From contig CAYZRX010000032.1 of the NCBI GenBank assembly GCA_964480945.1, positions 1 through 37,679 on the forward strand: 37,679 nucleotides of DNA. The letters run 5' to 3'. Position numbers and translations under genes: made by a program. Each line of letters begins with the position of its first letter. Position 1 is the stretch's first letter. Below the pieces are notes generated by a model, which saw only the letters and a list, made by a program, of their open reading frames with translations, had not been told where the DNA came from and did not search any database. Of this stretch, positions 23,879 through 31,859 are shown in pieces. This stretch comes from VGWB01 sp964480945 (GTDB lineage Bacteria > Bacteroidota > Ignavibacteria > UBA10030).

Positions 23879-24101
23879 ATGCTTGGAGAAAGCGTAGGGG
23901 AATATCCGAATTCGGGTCGCGGAATTCGAAGATTCAAGATCGAACGCGGCGTGTGCATTTTCTTGTTCGTGCTTTTGATGTTGCAGTACTTCGCCGACTT
24001 TTCCGCCGAGTCTTGAGTCGTGTGGCGGATGGCTCCTGGCGTAGGACTTCGAACGGCAGACTTCTAACTCTGGACTTTTCTGGAAGGGAGGTAGTATCAC
24101 C

Positions 24102-24392
24102 TTGGAAAACACGTACAAAGACGAAATCTTCACGAAGCGCGTACGGGCCGGCAAGCGGACGTACTTTTTTGATGTGAAATCAACAAAGTCGGAGAAGGAT
24201 TTTTACATCACGATTACGGAAAGCAAGCGGGTGGGAGAGGAGGAGTATGAGAAGCACAAGATCTTCCTCTACAAGGAAGATTTCGAGAAATTCAGTGATG
24301 CATTGGACGAGACCGTCGATTACGTTCAAGGGAAGTTGCTCGTTCAGGCGGAAACTGCCGACGGGGAGATGGTGACAGAGAAGCCGGCATAA
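24102..24392 (+). CDS. PUR-alpha-like DNA/RNA-binding protein (DUF3276)
   Basis: A 96-residue protein of the bacterial PUR family, which resembles a single PUR repeat of eukaryotic Pur-alpha and binds single-stranded nucleic acid. Characteristic stretches are FTKRVRAGKRTYFFDVK (10-26), YITITESKR and KHKIFLYKEDFEKF. The family is widespread in Bacteroidota, Chlorobiota and relatives and supports the placement of this genome. The start is a TTG: AGGGAGGT stands 9 bases before it and no in-frame ATG or GTG fits better. It is followed by a strong terminator and has its own 5' gap of 223 bases after the PorZ-like gene, which otherwise shows only AT-containing inverted scraps around two GAATTC sites. 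Confidence 0.88.
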   Translation: MENTYKDEIFTKRVRAGKRTYFFDVKSTKSEKDFYITITESKRVGEEEYEKHKIFLYKEDFEKFSDALDETVDYVQGKLLVQAETADGEMVTEKPA

Positions 24393-24421
24393 TTGTTACG
24401 CACTCTTCGGATCCAAGATTG

Positions 24422-24457
24422 AAAAGGCCCGCGTACGAATGGTGCGAGGGCCTTTTT
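24422..24457 (+). terminator. Rho-independent terminator after the PUR gene
   Basis: AAAAGGCCC (24422-24430) pairs perfectly with GGGCCTTTT (24448-24456) around a 17-base loop, followed by T. The A-flanked, T-ending stem could work in both directions, and it isolates the following operon from upstream transcription. Confidence 0.85.
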
Positions 24458-24486
24458 GTCTGCGGCAAGGGCACCCGACTTTCCCC

Positions 24487-24515
24487 TTGACTATCTTGCA
24501 CCTTCTGGTTATATT
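24487..24515 (+). promoter_or_regulatory. Promoter of the yceD-rpmF-plsX-fab operon
   Basis: TTGACT (24487-24492), a 17-base spacer and TATATT (24510-24515), between the terminator and yceD. It is identical in both boxes and spacing to the Crp/Fnr promoter. A T8-A7 tract (24523-24537) lies at the expected transcription start. Confidence 0.65.
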
Positions 24516-24622
24516 TCAACGCTTTTTTTTAAAAAAACGGGCTTGTCGGCTGAAATTGCAGGCATTTTGACCATCAGCCCTTCTTCTCTTGAGTTGCGGC
24601 GTTGGGAATCTCGGGGGGATCT

Positions 24623-25129
24623 GTGAGTTCCTTGAGAATCAATATCGCGAACCTGTCTGAAGGTACGCACGAGCGAACGCTGGAGACGAGCCCCGAGGAA
24701 ATCGGCCTCGATAGCCGCTTCTCCCAGACGGTTCACCTCGAAGTGGCGCTTGAAAAGACGAGCCGCCAGTTGTATGTCCAAGTGCACTTGAGAACAGGCG
24801 GTGTTTTCACGTGTGACCGGTGTGCGGATGATTTCGAGAAATCGGTCGCGAACTCGTATAGCGTCATCTACGTGACGGAGAGCCGGACGGGGGTAGACCG
24901 AGATGAGGCGGAAGTGCAGGTTATGTCCCCCGATGCGGGTTACATCGACCTCGGGGAGGATGTCCGGCAATTCGCCATTCTTGCGCTCCCGCTGAAGATG
25001 CTGTGCCGTGAGGAGTGTGCAGGCCTTTGTCCCTCCTGCGGCGCGAACTTGAATCGAGTGGCATGCGGGTGCAGCCGGCAGGAGGTCGATCCTCGCTGGT
25101 CCGACTTGCGGCGATTGCTTAAGAATTAG
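24623..25129 (+). CDS. yceD: YceD/DUF177 protein (23S rRNA accumulation factor)
   Basis: A 168-residue YceD-family protein. It opens with the family pattern LRINIANLSEGTHERTLE and carries Cys pairs CDRC (64-67) and CREECAGLCPSCGANLN (128-144), plus CGC, which probably bind zinc. In many bacteria yceD precedes rpmF and affects 23S rRNA levels, and that order is kept here. The start is taken as GTG 24623, just after GGGGGGAT; TTG 24602 and TTG 24632 are in frame. It is the first gene of the long operon. Confidence 0.9.
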   Translation: MSSLRINIANLSEGTHERTLETSPEEIGLDSRFSQTVHLEVALEKTSRQLYVQVHLRTGGVFTCDRCADDFEKSVANSYSVIYVTESRTGVDRDEAEVQVMSPDAGYIDLGEDVRQFAILALPLKMLCREECAGLCPSCGANLNRVACGCSRQEVDPRWSDLRRLLKN

Positions 25130-25171
25130 CCAAACACAAAGAAGCGAACGAATTGCTAGGAGTGTATTGCG

Positions 25172-25354
25172 ATGCCAAATCCGAAACGACGCCACTCAAA
25201 ATCGCGCGGGCGGAAACGCCGCACACATTACAAAGCGACAGTCCCAGCGACTGCCGAATGCCCCAACTGCCACGAGCAGAAGCTTCTGCACAGAGCGTGC
25301 CCCAACTGCGGCTACTATAACGGTCGATCCATTATCATTCCAAAAGAAGCATAA
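25172..25354 (+). CDS. rpmF: 50S ribosomal protein L32
   Basis: A 60-residue L32. The basic N-terminus MPNPKRRHSKSRGRKRR is followed by a zinc ribbon with four cysteines at 30, 33, 43 and 46 (CPNC and CPNC). This is therefore the zinc-binding (C+) form. The length is normal. AGGAGTG precedes the ATG. It lies 42 bases after yceD, in the usual yceD-rpmF-plsX order, and a terminator-like hairpin follows. Confidence 0.97.
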   Translation: MPNPKRRHSKSRGRKRRTHYKATVPATAECPNCHEQKLLHRACPNCGYYNGRSIIIPKEA

Positions 25355-25376
25355 AATCTCCATCAATGTATCATCG

Positions 25377-25408
25377 ATCCCGCTTTGTCTCTGACTGGGC
25401 GGGATTTT
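25377..25408 (+). terminator. Terminator-like hairpin between rpmF and plsX (possible attenuator)
   Basis: ATCCCGC (25377-25383) pairs perfectly with GCGGGAT (25399-25405) and the stem runs into TTTT (25405-25408). The 7-bp stem and short T-run suggest partial termination, which would let L32 be made in excess of the downstream lipid enzymes. Confidence 0.5.
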
Positions 25409-25416
25409 GTCTCTGA
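25384..25416 (+). repeat. 11-bp direct repeat, 22-bp period, upstream of plsX
   Basis: TTTGTCTCTGA occurs at 25384-25394 and again, perfectly, at 25406-25416. The first copy forms most of the hairpin loop of the terminator-like element and the second begins in its T-run. The two copies lie on the same face of the helix. Confidence 0.6.
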
Positions 25417-25449
25417 GAGCGGGGGTCGAAATCCACCGGCTTCAGGGGG

Positions 25450-26553
25450 ATGATCGAAAGATTCAATCCTTTATACTGCAAGGACGGCGTAAATTCCTTG
25501 GGTGAGAAACTGAGAATTGTCCTGGATGCGATGGGGGGAGATCATGCCCCCGTGAACGAGGTCGCCGGGGCAGTAGAATCCCTTCGGCAGAGCGGCAACG
25601 AGTTTGAAGTCATCCTCGTCGGAAAGGAAGAGGAGATACGCAAGGAGTTGGATGCACACCACAGCCAGGGGCTCTCCTGCTCGGTGGTGCATGCCGATGA
25701 AGTCATCGAGATGGACGATTCACCGACCGCTGCCCTGAAGCAAAAAAAGAACTCTTCTCTGGCTGTCGGTGTGCGGCTGCATAAGGAAGGAAGGGCTGAT
25801 GCGTTCGCGAGCATAGGAAATACAGGGGCAGTTCTCTCTGCTTCGACCCTCATCCTTGGGAGGATCAAGGGCATCAGCAGGCCTACCATCGGTGCGTTCT
25901 TCCCGTCTGAGACGGGGGTTTGTCTGCTCGTCGATGCCGGGACAAACGTGGACTGCCGCGCTCAGCATCTCTACGAGTTCGCCGTGATGGGAAGTATCTA
26001 CGCGAAGCGGGTTTTCAAATATGAGAACCCGAAGGTAGGACTGTTGAATATTGGTGAGGAAAAGGTCAAGGGGAGCGAAGTTGTTCAGGAAGCGCACAAG
26101 ATGCTGGAGTCAAGCAATCTTAATTTCATAGGAAATGTGGAGGGGAGGGACATCCTGAGGGGGAAGGCACAGGTCGTTGTCTGCGATGGGTTTGTTGGTA
26201 ACGTCATCTTGAAGTTCGGCGAGAGCATCCCGGGCTTCATGAAGGCCAAACTCAGACAGTATGCCGGCAGGAGCATTTGGCGGAAGCTCCGCATCGGCCT
26301 GGCTCGTGACTCACTGCGGGCATCATTGCGAGAGATGGACTACGAGGAATTCGGCGGCGTCCCGGTCCTCGGTGTCAACGGGGTCTCGATCATCGGGCAC
26401 GGCGGATCAAGCCCGAAGGCCATCAAGAACATGATCCTGAAAGCGGCTGAAGTAGCCAAGTCCCAACTCAACTTGTATATCGAAGAGGCAATGGCAAACT
26501 CTTTGGCAAGCCAATCCGCAAGCGGTGAGGCGATGCCTATCCATTCAAAGTGA
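25450..26553 (+). CDS. plsX: Phosphate acyltransferase PlsX
   Basis: A 367-residue PlsX, which makes acyl-phosphate from acyl-ACP for the first step of phospholipid synthesis (PlsX/PlsY route). It has the N-terminal signature LRIVLDAMGGDHAPVNEV, the GNTGAVLSAS region, VDAGTNVDCRAQHLYEFAVMG, and FVGNVILKFGE near residue 255. ATG 25450 directly abuts AGGGGG, a short spacing. TTG 25498 would give a start nearer the usual N-terminus, and either is possible. The FabH ATG follows 10 bases after the stop. The gene belongs to the fatty-acid and phospholipid part of the operon. Confidence 0.93.
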   Translation: MIERFNPLYCKDGVNSLGEKLRIVLDAMGGDHAPVNEVAGAVESLRQSGNEFEVILVGKEEEIRKELDAHHSQGLSCSVVHADEVIEMDDSPTAALKQKKNSSLAVGVRLHKEGRADAFASIGNTGAVLSASTLILGRIKGISRPTIGAFFPSETGVCLLVDAGTNVDCRAQHLYEFAVMGSIYAKRVFKYENPKVGLLNIGEEKVKGSEVVQEAHKMLESSNLNFIGNVEGRDILRGKAQVVVCDGFVGNVILKFGESIPGFMKAKLRQYAGRSIWRKLRIGLARDSLRASLREMDYEEFGGVPVLGVNGVSIIGHGGSSPKAIKNMILKAAEVAKSQLNLYIEEAMANSLASQSASGEAMPIHSK

Positions 26554-26563
26554 TGGGAGAACG

Positions 26564-27571
26564 ATGGGAAAACGTCGAGCAACAATTACCGGCGTTGGTC
26601 ACTACGTGCCGGAAAAGCGCCTGACCAACGCTGATTTCGAAAAGATGGTGGACACCAGCGACGAGTGGATTCGAACACGGACAGGGATCATCGAGCGCCG
26701 GATTCTCGAACAGGGCGCCACATCCGATCTTGCAGCTGGAGCTATCCAAGCACTTCTCGCACGCCGCAAGATGGATCCCACCGAGATCGAGATGATTATC
26801 GTCGCGACGGTTACTCCTGACATGTTCTTCCCGCCAACAGCCTGTGTTGTTCAGGACAAGATTGGCGCGAGCAACGCGTGGGGGTTTGATCTCTCCGCGG
26901 CGTGTTCCGGCTTTATCTTTGCGCTCGTAGTGGGCGCGCAGTTCATCGAGGCCGGCACAGCTTCGAAAGTCCTTGTCGTCGGTGCCGACAAGATGAGCAG
27001 CATCACCGACTACACGGACCGCAACAACTGCATCCTCTTCGGCGATGCCGGAGCGGCAGTCCTGCTCGAGCCATCGGACGACCCTGACTATGGATTGATC
27101 GATCATCGACTGTATTGTGACGGGTCCGGCGGCGCGTTTCTCTATATGAAGGGAGGAGGAAGTCTCAATCCTCCGACGCACGAGACGGTCGACAAGCGGA
27201 TGCATTATATCTATCAGGATGGCAAGGCGGTGTTCAAGGTGGCGGTCAAAGGGATGGCTGATGTCTCGGTTGAGGTCATGCAGCGGAACAATCTCAAAGG
27301 CGAGGACATCGCGTGGCTCGTCCCCCACCAGGCGAATCTCCGGATCATCGATGCGACGGCGGACCGTATGGGCCTCGATCGGTCAAAAGTGATGATCAAC
27401 ATCGACAAGTACGGCAACACCACAGCGGCAACGATTCCGCTTTGTCTTTCTGAATGGTGGGAGTGCGGGAAGCTCAGACGGGGTCAAAACATTGTACTAT
27501 CGAGCTTCGGCGCAGGATATACGTGGGGCGCGGCGCTTCTGAAGTGGTCGCTGGAGAACCCGGCGAAGTAA
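26564..27571 (+). CDS. fabH: Beta-ketoacyl-ACP synthase III
   Basis: A 335-residue KAS III that starts fatty-acid synthesis by condensing acetyl-CoA (or a branched acyl-CoA) with malonyl-ACP. The Cys-His-Asn triad is intact: Cys114 in SAACSGFIFA, His255 in VPHQANLRI and Asn285 in KYGNTTAAT. ATG 26564 is preceded by GGGAGA. An in-frame GTG at 26525 would overlap plsX and add residues not typical of the family. fabD begins 10 bases after the stop. Confidence 0.96.
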   Translation: MGKRRATITGVGHYVPEKRLTNADFEKMVDTSDEWIRTRTGIIERRILEQGATSDLAAGAIQALLARRKMDPTEIEMIIVATVTPDMFFPPTACVVQDKIGASNAWGFDLSAACSGFIFALVVGAQFIEAGTASKVLVVGADKMSSITDYTDRNNCILFGDAGAAVLLEPSDDPDYGLIDHRLYCDGSGGAFLYMKGGGSLNPPTHETVDKRMHYIYQDGKAVFKVAVKGMADVSVEVMQRNNLKGEDIAWLVPHQANLRIIDATADRMGLDRSKVMINIDKYGNTTAATIPLCLSEWWECGKLRRGQNIVLSSFGAGYTWGAALLKWSLENPAK

Positions 27572-27581
27572 CGGTCTCGCA

Positions 27582-28490
27582 ATGACGAAGATCGCATTTC
27601 TCTTTCCTGGTCAGGGCTCGCAGTACGTCGGGATGGGGAAAGACCTCTTCGAGCAGAGCGTGAAGGCGAGGGAGATCTTCGATCGAGCGGACTCGCTCTT
27701 GGGTTTCAACCTCAGCAGGATCTGCTTCGAGGGCCCGGAAGAAGAGCTGAAGCAGACGAAAAGCACACAGCCGGCGATTTTTCTCCACAGCTACGTGCTT
27801 TCCATGCTCTATCGCGGGGAGCCGGCGGCGATGGCTGCGGGCCATTCGCTCGGGGAGTATTCGGCGCTCGTGTATGCCGGAGCGCTGATGTTCGAAGACG
27901 GGCTGAGGCTCGTCCGTCTGCGCGGCGAGTTGATGCAGAAGGCCGGCATCGAGCAGCCGGGGACCATGGCAGCGATCGTTGGTCTCACGCCCGGCCTCGT
28001 CGGCGAGATCTGTTGCGAAGCGTGGGAAACGGGGATTGTCCAGGCGGCGAACTTCAACTCGCCGGGACAGATCGTGATCTCAGGTTCCGTTGCGGGAGTG
28101 CAAAGGGCAATGGTGCTCGCGAAGGAGCGTGGCGCGCGGATGGTCAGAGAGCTGCCTGTTAGTGGAGCGTTTCACTCGCCGCTGATGGAGTCGGCGGGAA
28201 TGGGGTTGAAGGATGCATTGGAGAGAACGACGGTGCGGGAAGCATCGATCCCGGTCTACGCAAACGTGACGGCCAAGCCGGTCCAAAAGGCGGAGGAAAT
28301 TCGTGAGCTTCTCTACCAGCAGCTCACAAGCCCGGTGCGATGGGAGGAGATCATTGCCAACATGGTCGCCGACGGCGGTGGTTCCTTCGTGGAGGTCGGG
28401 CCGGGGAAAGTGCTCCAAGGCTTGGTGAAGCGCATCAATGCGGGTGTGGAAGTCCGGGGCGTGGAAAAGCTCGGCGATGTGGCTGAGTGA
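27582..28490 (+). CDS. fabD: Malonyl-CoA:ACP transacylase
   Basis: A 302-residue FabD that loads malonyl groups onto ACP. FPGQGSQYVGMG (8-19) forms the oxyanion region, the nucleophile is Ser89 in GHSLGEYSAL, and the catalytic His198 is in GAFHSPLM. The length is standard. The 120-base gap to fabG shows no gene or clear hairpin. Confidence 0.96.
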   Translation: MTKIAFLFPGQGSQYVGMGKDLFEQSVKAREIFDRADSLLGFNLSRICFEGPEEELKQTKSTQPAIFLHSYVLSMLYRGEPAAMAAGHSLGEYSALVYAGALMFEDGLRLVRLRGELMQKAGIEQPGTMAAIVGLTPGLVGEICCEAWETGIVQAANFNSPGQIVISGSVAGVQRAMVLAKERGARMVRELPVSGAFHSPLMESAGMGLKDALERTTVREASIPVYANVTAKPVQKAEEIRELLYQQLTSPVRWEEIIANMVADGGGSFVEVGPGKVLQGLVKRINAGVEVRGVEKLGDVAE

Positions 28491-28610
28491 CGCACTGTTG
28501 GCCGAAGAGGATTGGGGTGAAGGGATCGACAAAGACCTGTAGCGCGCGTTTAGGTTCTCCCGGGCGTCCACCAGGCGGAAGTTGCCTGCTCAGAAACGAA
28601 AGGATTGATC

Positions 28611-29357
28611 ATGAGTGTTCTCGAAAACAAAGTCACCCTCATCACGGGCGGTGCCCGCGGAATTGGGCGATCGATCGCTCTCGCCATGGCGTCGGAAGGA
28701 AGCCATATTGCATTCACGGATATCAAACTCGAGGGAGCGGGAGATGAACTGCTCGGCATGATACGCACGAAGGGCGTGAAGGCGATGGGGATTGAATCGG
28801 ACGTGAGAGACCTTGCCGCTGCTCAGAGGGCCGTTGATAGTGTCGTTCAAGAGTTTCAGCACCTTGACATATTGGTGAACAATGCCGGTATCGCACGGGA
28901 CAATCTTCTCATGCGCATGTCGGAAGAGGAGTGGGACGCCGTTATTGATATCAACCTCAAGGGGACCTTCCATTTCAGCAAGGCTGTCTGTCGGCAGATG
29001 ATGAGTCAGCGACAAGGAAAGATTATCAATATTAGCTCGATCGTGGGGCTCATCGGTAATCCGGGGCAGACCAACTATTCGGCGTCGAAAGCGGGCGTTA
29101 TCGGGTTGACAAAAACACTTGCAAAAGAGCTAGCTTCTCGCAACATTCAAGTCAATGCCGTGGCTCCAGGATTCGTCGAAAGCGAGATGACGGCCAAGCT
29201 TGCACCCAAGCAGCGAGAAGCGCTTCTCAGCATGATCCCCATGAAACGAACGGCCAAGCCGGAGGAGATCGCGAGCGTCGTTCTCTTTCTGGCATCGCCG
29301 GCGGCGAGTTACGTTACGGGACAGGTACTGTGCGTTGACGGCGGACTTGTAATGTAA
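28611..29357 (+). CDS. fabG: 3-oxoacyl-ACP reductase
   Basis: A 248-residue short-chain dehydrogenase that reduces 3-ketoacyl-ACP with NADPH. The nucleotide motif is TGGARGIG (12-19), NNAG follows at about 90-93, and the catalytic Ser (ISS, 141-143), Tyr156 and Lys160 (YSASK) are present. ATG 28611 has AAAGGA 6 bases upstream; a TTG two codons earlier is less likely. Its position between fabD and acpP makes the fatty-acid role secure among many similar dehydrogenases. Confidence 0.96.
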   Translation: MSVLENKVTLITGGARGIGRSIALAMASEGSHIAFTDIKLEGAGDELLGMIRTKGVKAMGIESDVRDLAAAQRAVDSVVQEFQHLDILVNNAGIARDNLLMRMSEEEWDAVIDINLKGTFHFSKAVCRQMMSQRQGKIINISSIVGLIGNPGQTNYSASKAGVIGLTKTLAKELASRNIQVNAVAPGFVESEMTAKLAPKQREALLSMIPMKRTAKPEEIASVVLFLASPAASYVTGQVLCVDGGLVM

Positions 29358-29407
29358 GAATATTCAGACCATCTCACTTACCATCATTTCTCGAAAGGAG
29401 TTTACCC

Positions 29408-29644
29408 ATGGCAGATATCGACAAGAAAGTGAAAGAGATCATCGTCTCCAAGCTTGGAGTGGATGAGGCGCAGATCACGCCGGCGGCGTCGTTTACCAAC
29501 GATCTGGGAGCCGATTCTCTCGATACGGTCGAGCTCGTGATGGAATTCGAGAAAGCGTTCAACATCCAGATCCCGGATGAGGATGCGGAAAAGATATCAA
29601 CCGTCGGAGACGCGATCAACTACTTGAAGTCCAAGTCCTCATAG
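29408..29644 (+). CDS. acpP: Acyl carrier protein
   Basis: A 78-residue, highly acidic ACP. The phosphopantetheine attachment site is Ser37 in LGADSLDTVEL. It carries growing acyl chains for FabD, FabG, FabF, FabH and PlsX, encoded around it. A strong AAAGGAG ribosome binding site precedes ATG 29408, as expected for a very abundant protein. Confidence 0.98.
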   Translation: MADIDKKVKEIIVSKLGVDEAQITPAASFTNDLGADSLDTVELVMEFEKAFNIQIPDEDAEKISTVGDAINYLKSKSS

Positions 29645-29659
29645 GTCCCCGATTCTCCG

Positions 29660-29709
29660 GATCGTTTCGACACAACGATCAGGGGTCTTTACCTCGGCGA
29701 CGATCGCCG
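29660..29709 (+). other. Two adjacent hairpins in the acpP-fabF spacer
   Basis: GATCGTT (29660-29666) pairs with AACGATC (29674-29680). The flanking CCCC (29647-29650) and GGGG (29682-29685) may extend this stem. CGGCGA (29695-29700) pairs with TCGCCG (29704-29709) around a 3-base loop. Neither has a good T-run, so they look more like mRNA processing or stability elements than a terminator. Confidence 0.45.
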
Positions 29710-29743
29710 GGGTGTGTCAACCGGCCACAAAGGGAAGAACATT

Positions 29744-31003
29744 ATGGCGTTTCATGAACCAAGGCGCAGAGTCGTAATCACGGGCATGGGCGCGATCACG
29801 CCGATCGGTTTGAACGTGCAAGAATACTGGGAAAACCTGCTTGCCGGGAAGAGCGGCGCGAGGCTCATTACCTATTTCGACGCGTCGGACTACGATACGA
29901 AATTTGCGTGCGAGGTTAAGGGGTTCGAGCCCCGGAACTACATGGATCGCAAGCTTGCCCAGCGGACCGACCTCTTCACCCAGTTCGCCCTGGCAGCTAC
30001 GGAAATGGCAATCAACGATTCCGGGTTGAATCTCGAGAAAGAGAATCGAGATCGGATCGGCGTGGTCGCCGGATCCGGAATTGGCGGCATGTGGACGTAC
30101 CACCGGCAGTCGGAGACGATGTGGGAAACGAAGGGGCCGCACCGCATCAGCCCGTTCTTTATTCCGATGATGATATCCGACATCGCTCCCGGGCGGATCT
30201 CCATGCGTTACGGACTCAAAGGTCCGAACTACTCCACGACGTCTGCATGCGCTACGTCGTCACACGCCATCGGCGATGCGTTCATCCTGATCCAGCGAGG
30301 CGATGCTGACTTGATGGTTACCGGCGGCGCAGAGTCGGCGATCTGTCCCATGGGGATCGGCGGGTTTAACGCGATGAAGGCGATGTCGACTCGTAATGAT
30401 GCCCCTGAGAAGGCCAGCAGACCGTTCGACAAGAACCGGGATGGCTTTGTCATGGGCGAAGGCTCGGGTATGCTCATTCTGGAGGAGTTGAACCACGCGA
30501 TCCAACGAGGCGCGAGAATCTACGCGGAACTCGGGGGGCTGGGGTTCACCGGGGATGCCTACCACATCACGGAGCCCGCTCCGGGCGGGGAAGGCGCAGT
30601 TCGCTCAATGCGCATTGCCATCGCCGATGCGAACGTATCCCCGGACGACGTCGAATACATCAACACGCATGGCACCGCAACGCCGGTAGGCGACAAGAGC
30701 GAGACCGCTGCCATCAAGAACGTTTTCGGCGAACGGGCCCGCAAGATGGCAATCAATTCTACCAAGTCTATGATCGGGCACTTGCTTGGTGCCGCGGGCG
30801 CAGTCGAGGCGATTGCGACGATCAAGACGATCGGCACGAACAAAGTTCATCCAACGATCAATTACGAAACACCCGATCCCGAATGCGATCTGAACTACAT
30901 CCCGAACAAGGCCCAGGACTGGGAAGTCAATGTTGCTCTCAGCAACACGTTCGGGTTCGGCGGCCATAACGCGTCTCTCTTGTTTAGGAAATATCAGGCC
31001 TGA
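29744..31003 (+). CDS. fabF: Beta-ketoacyl-ACP synthase II
   Basis: A 419-residue KAS II that elongates acyl-ACP with malonyl-ACP. Catalytic Cys169 is in STTSACATSSHA, His309 in NTHGTATPVGD, Lys341 and His346 are in TKSMIGHLLGAAGA, and the C-terminal loop is NTFGFGGHNAS. ATG 29744 has AGGGAAG upstream; GTG 29714 in the same frame is an unlikely start. rnc follows closely, the classical acpP-fabF-rnc order. Confidence 0.97.
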   Translation: MAFHEPRRRVVITGMGAITPIGLNVQEYWENLLAGKSGARLITYFDASDYDTKFACEVKGFEPRNYMDRKLAQRTDLFTQFALAATEMAINDSGLNLEKENRDRIGVVAGSGIGGMWTYHRQSETMWETKGPHRISPFFIPMMISDIAPGRISMRYGLKGPNYSTTSACATSSHAIGDAFILIQRGDADLMVTGGAESAICPMGIGGFNAMKAMSTRNDAPEKASRPFDKNRDGFVMGEGSGMLILEELNHAIQRGARIYAELGGLGFTGDAYHITEPAPGGEGAVRSMRIAIADANVSPDDVEYINTHGTATPVGDKSETAAIKNVFGERARKMAINSTKSMIGHLLGAAGAVEAIATIKTIGTNKVHPTINYETPDPECDLNYIPNKAQDWEVNVALSNTFGFGGHNASLLFRKYQA

Positions 31004-31036
31004 GAGAGGTATGTGCTGGATGGGTTGGAGTCTTGT

Positions 31037-31849
31037 GTGTCTACGGTACTCGGAAAACTTTTCAACTGGTTTGTCCCACACCGAAATCGTTCTTCTCGTC
31101 TCGACCCCAAAGTTGAGCTCTTGATCTCAACGCTGGCAGGAAGGAAGTTCGACTTCGCACGCTTCGAACGACTCGTCGGGTATCGCCCCAAGAACTGGAA
31201 ACTCTTTTTCGAATCACTCCTTCACCGTTCCTACCTTCAGTATGCCGGCGACCAGTGGAAATCCAACGAGCGAATGGAATTTCTCGGTGACGCGGTGCTG
31301 AATTCCATCGTAGCGGGATGGCTCTTTGAATCCTATCCATCGATGGAAGAAGGGGACCTCACGAAAGTACGCTCGCGGCTTGTGAATCGGAAAACGCTTG
31401 CCCAACGCGCGAAAGATCTCCATCTCTCCGATTTCATGCTCCTGAGCTCCAGCGCGGCCCAATCCATCGGGAGTGGGTCGGAATCCATCCTCTCTGATGC
31501 ATTTGAAGCGCTCATCGGCGCCATCTATCTTGACGGCGGGATGCCCTTCGCCCGAGCCTTCGTTCAGCGGAACCTACTGCTGAACGTGGACGTCCTGAAC
31601 TCCGCCCTGACGGACGACAATTACAAGAGCGCCCTCCTTGAATATTCCCAGGGTCGATCTCTCGGTGTCCCGCACTATACCATCGTCCGCGAAGATGGAC
31701 CGGATCACGATCGGCGCTTCACCGTCGAGGTCTTTTTAGGATCAGAGAGCTACGGCTTGGGGACCGGGCGCAGTAAGAAAGATGCCGAGCAGGCTGCGGC
31801 CGCTCAGGCATTGGAGAAAATCACGACCCATCCAACAGACAGCAAATGA
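31037..31849 (+). CDS. rnc: Ribonuclease III
   Basis: A 270-residue RNase III that cleaves double-stranded RNA during rRNA and mRNA maturation. The catalytic signature NERMEFLGDAVL (77-88) carries Glu81 and Asp85; the second acidic pair is Asp154 and Glu157 in SDAFEALIGAIYLDGG. A double-stranded-RNA-binding domain spans about residues 194-262. The start is GTG 31037, with GGAG six bases upstream; GTG 31013, closer to the fabF stop, would add 8 residues. The N-terminus is extended by ~20 basic residues relative to E. coli. Confidence 0.95.
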   Translation: MSTVLGKLFNWFVPHRNRSSRLDPKVELLISTLAGRKFDFARFERLVGYRPKNWKLFFESLLHRSYLQYAGDQWKSNERMEFLGDAVLNSIVAGWLFESYPSMEEGDLTKVRSRLVNRKTLAQRAKDLHLSDFMLLSSSAAQSIGSGSESILSDAFEALIGAIYLDGGMPFARAFVQRNLLLNVDVLNSALTDDNYKSALLEYSQGRSLGVPHYTIVREDGPDHDRRFTVEVFLGSESYGLGTGRSKKDAEQAAAAQALEKITTHPTDSK

Positions 31850-31859
31850 CTCGATTTGT

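Noticed and set aside
23875..24177. 100-codon frame between the PorZ-like and PUR genes
   Set aside because: It overlaps the well-supported PUR start in another frame and has no recognisable protein features.
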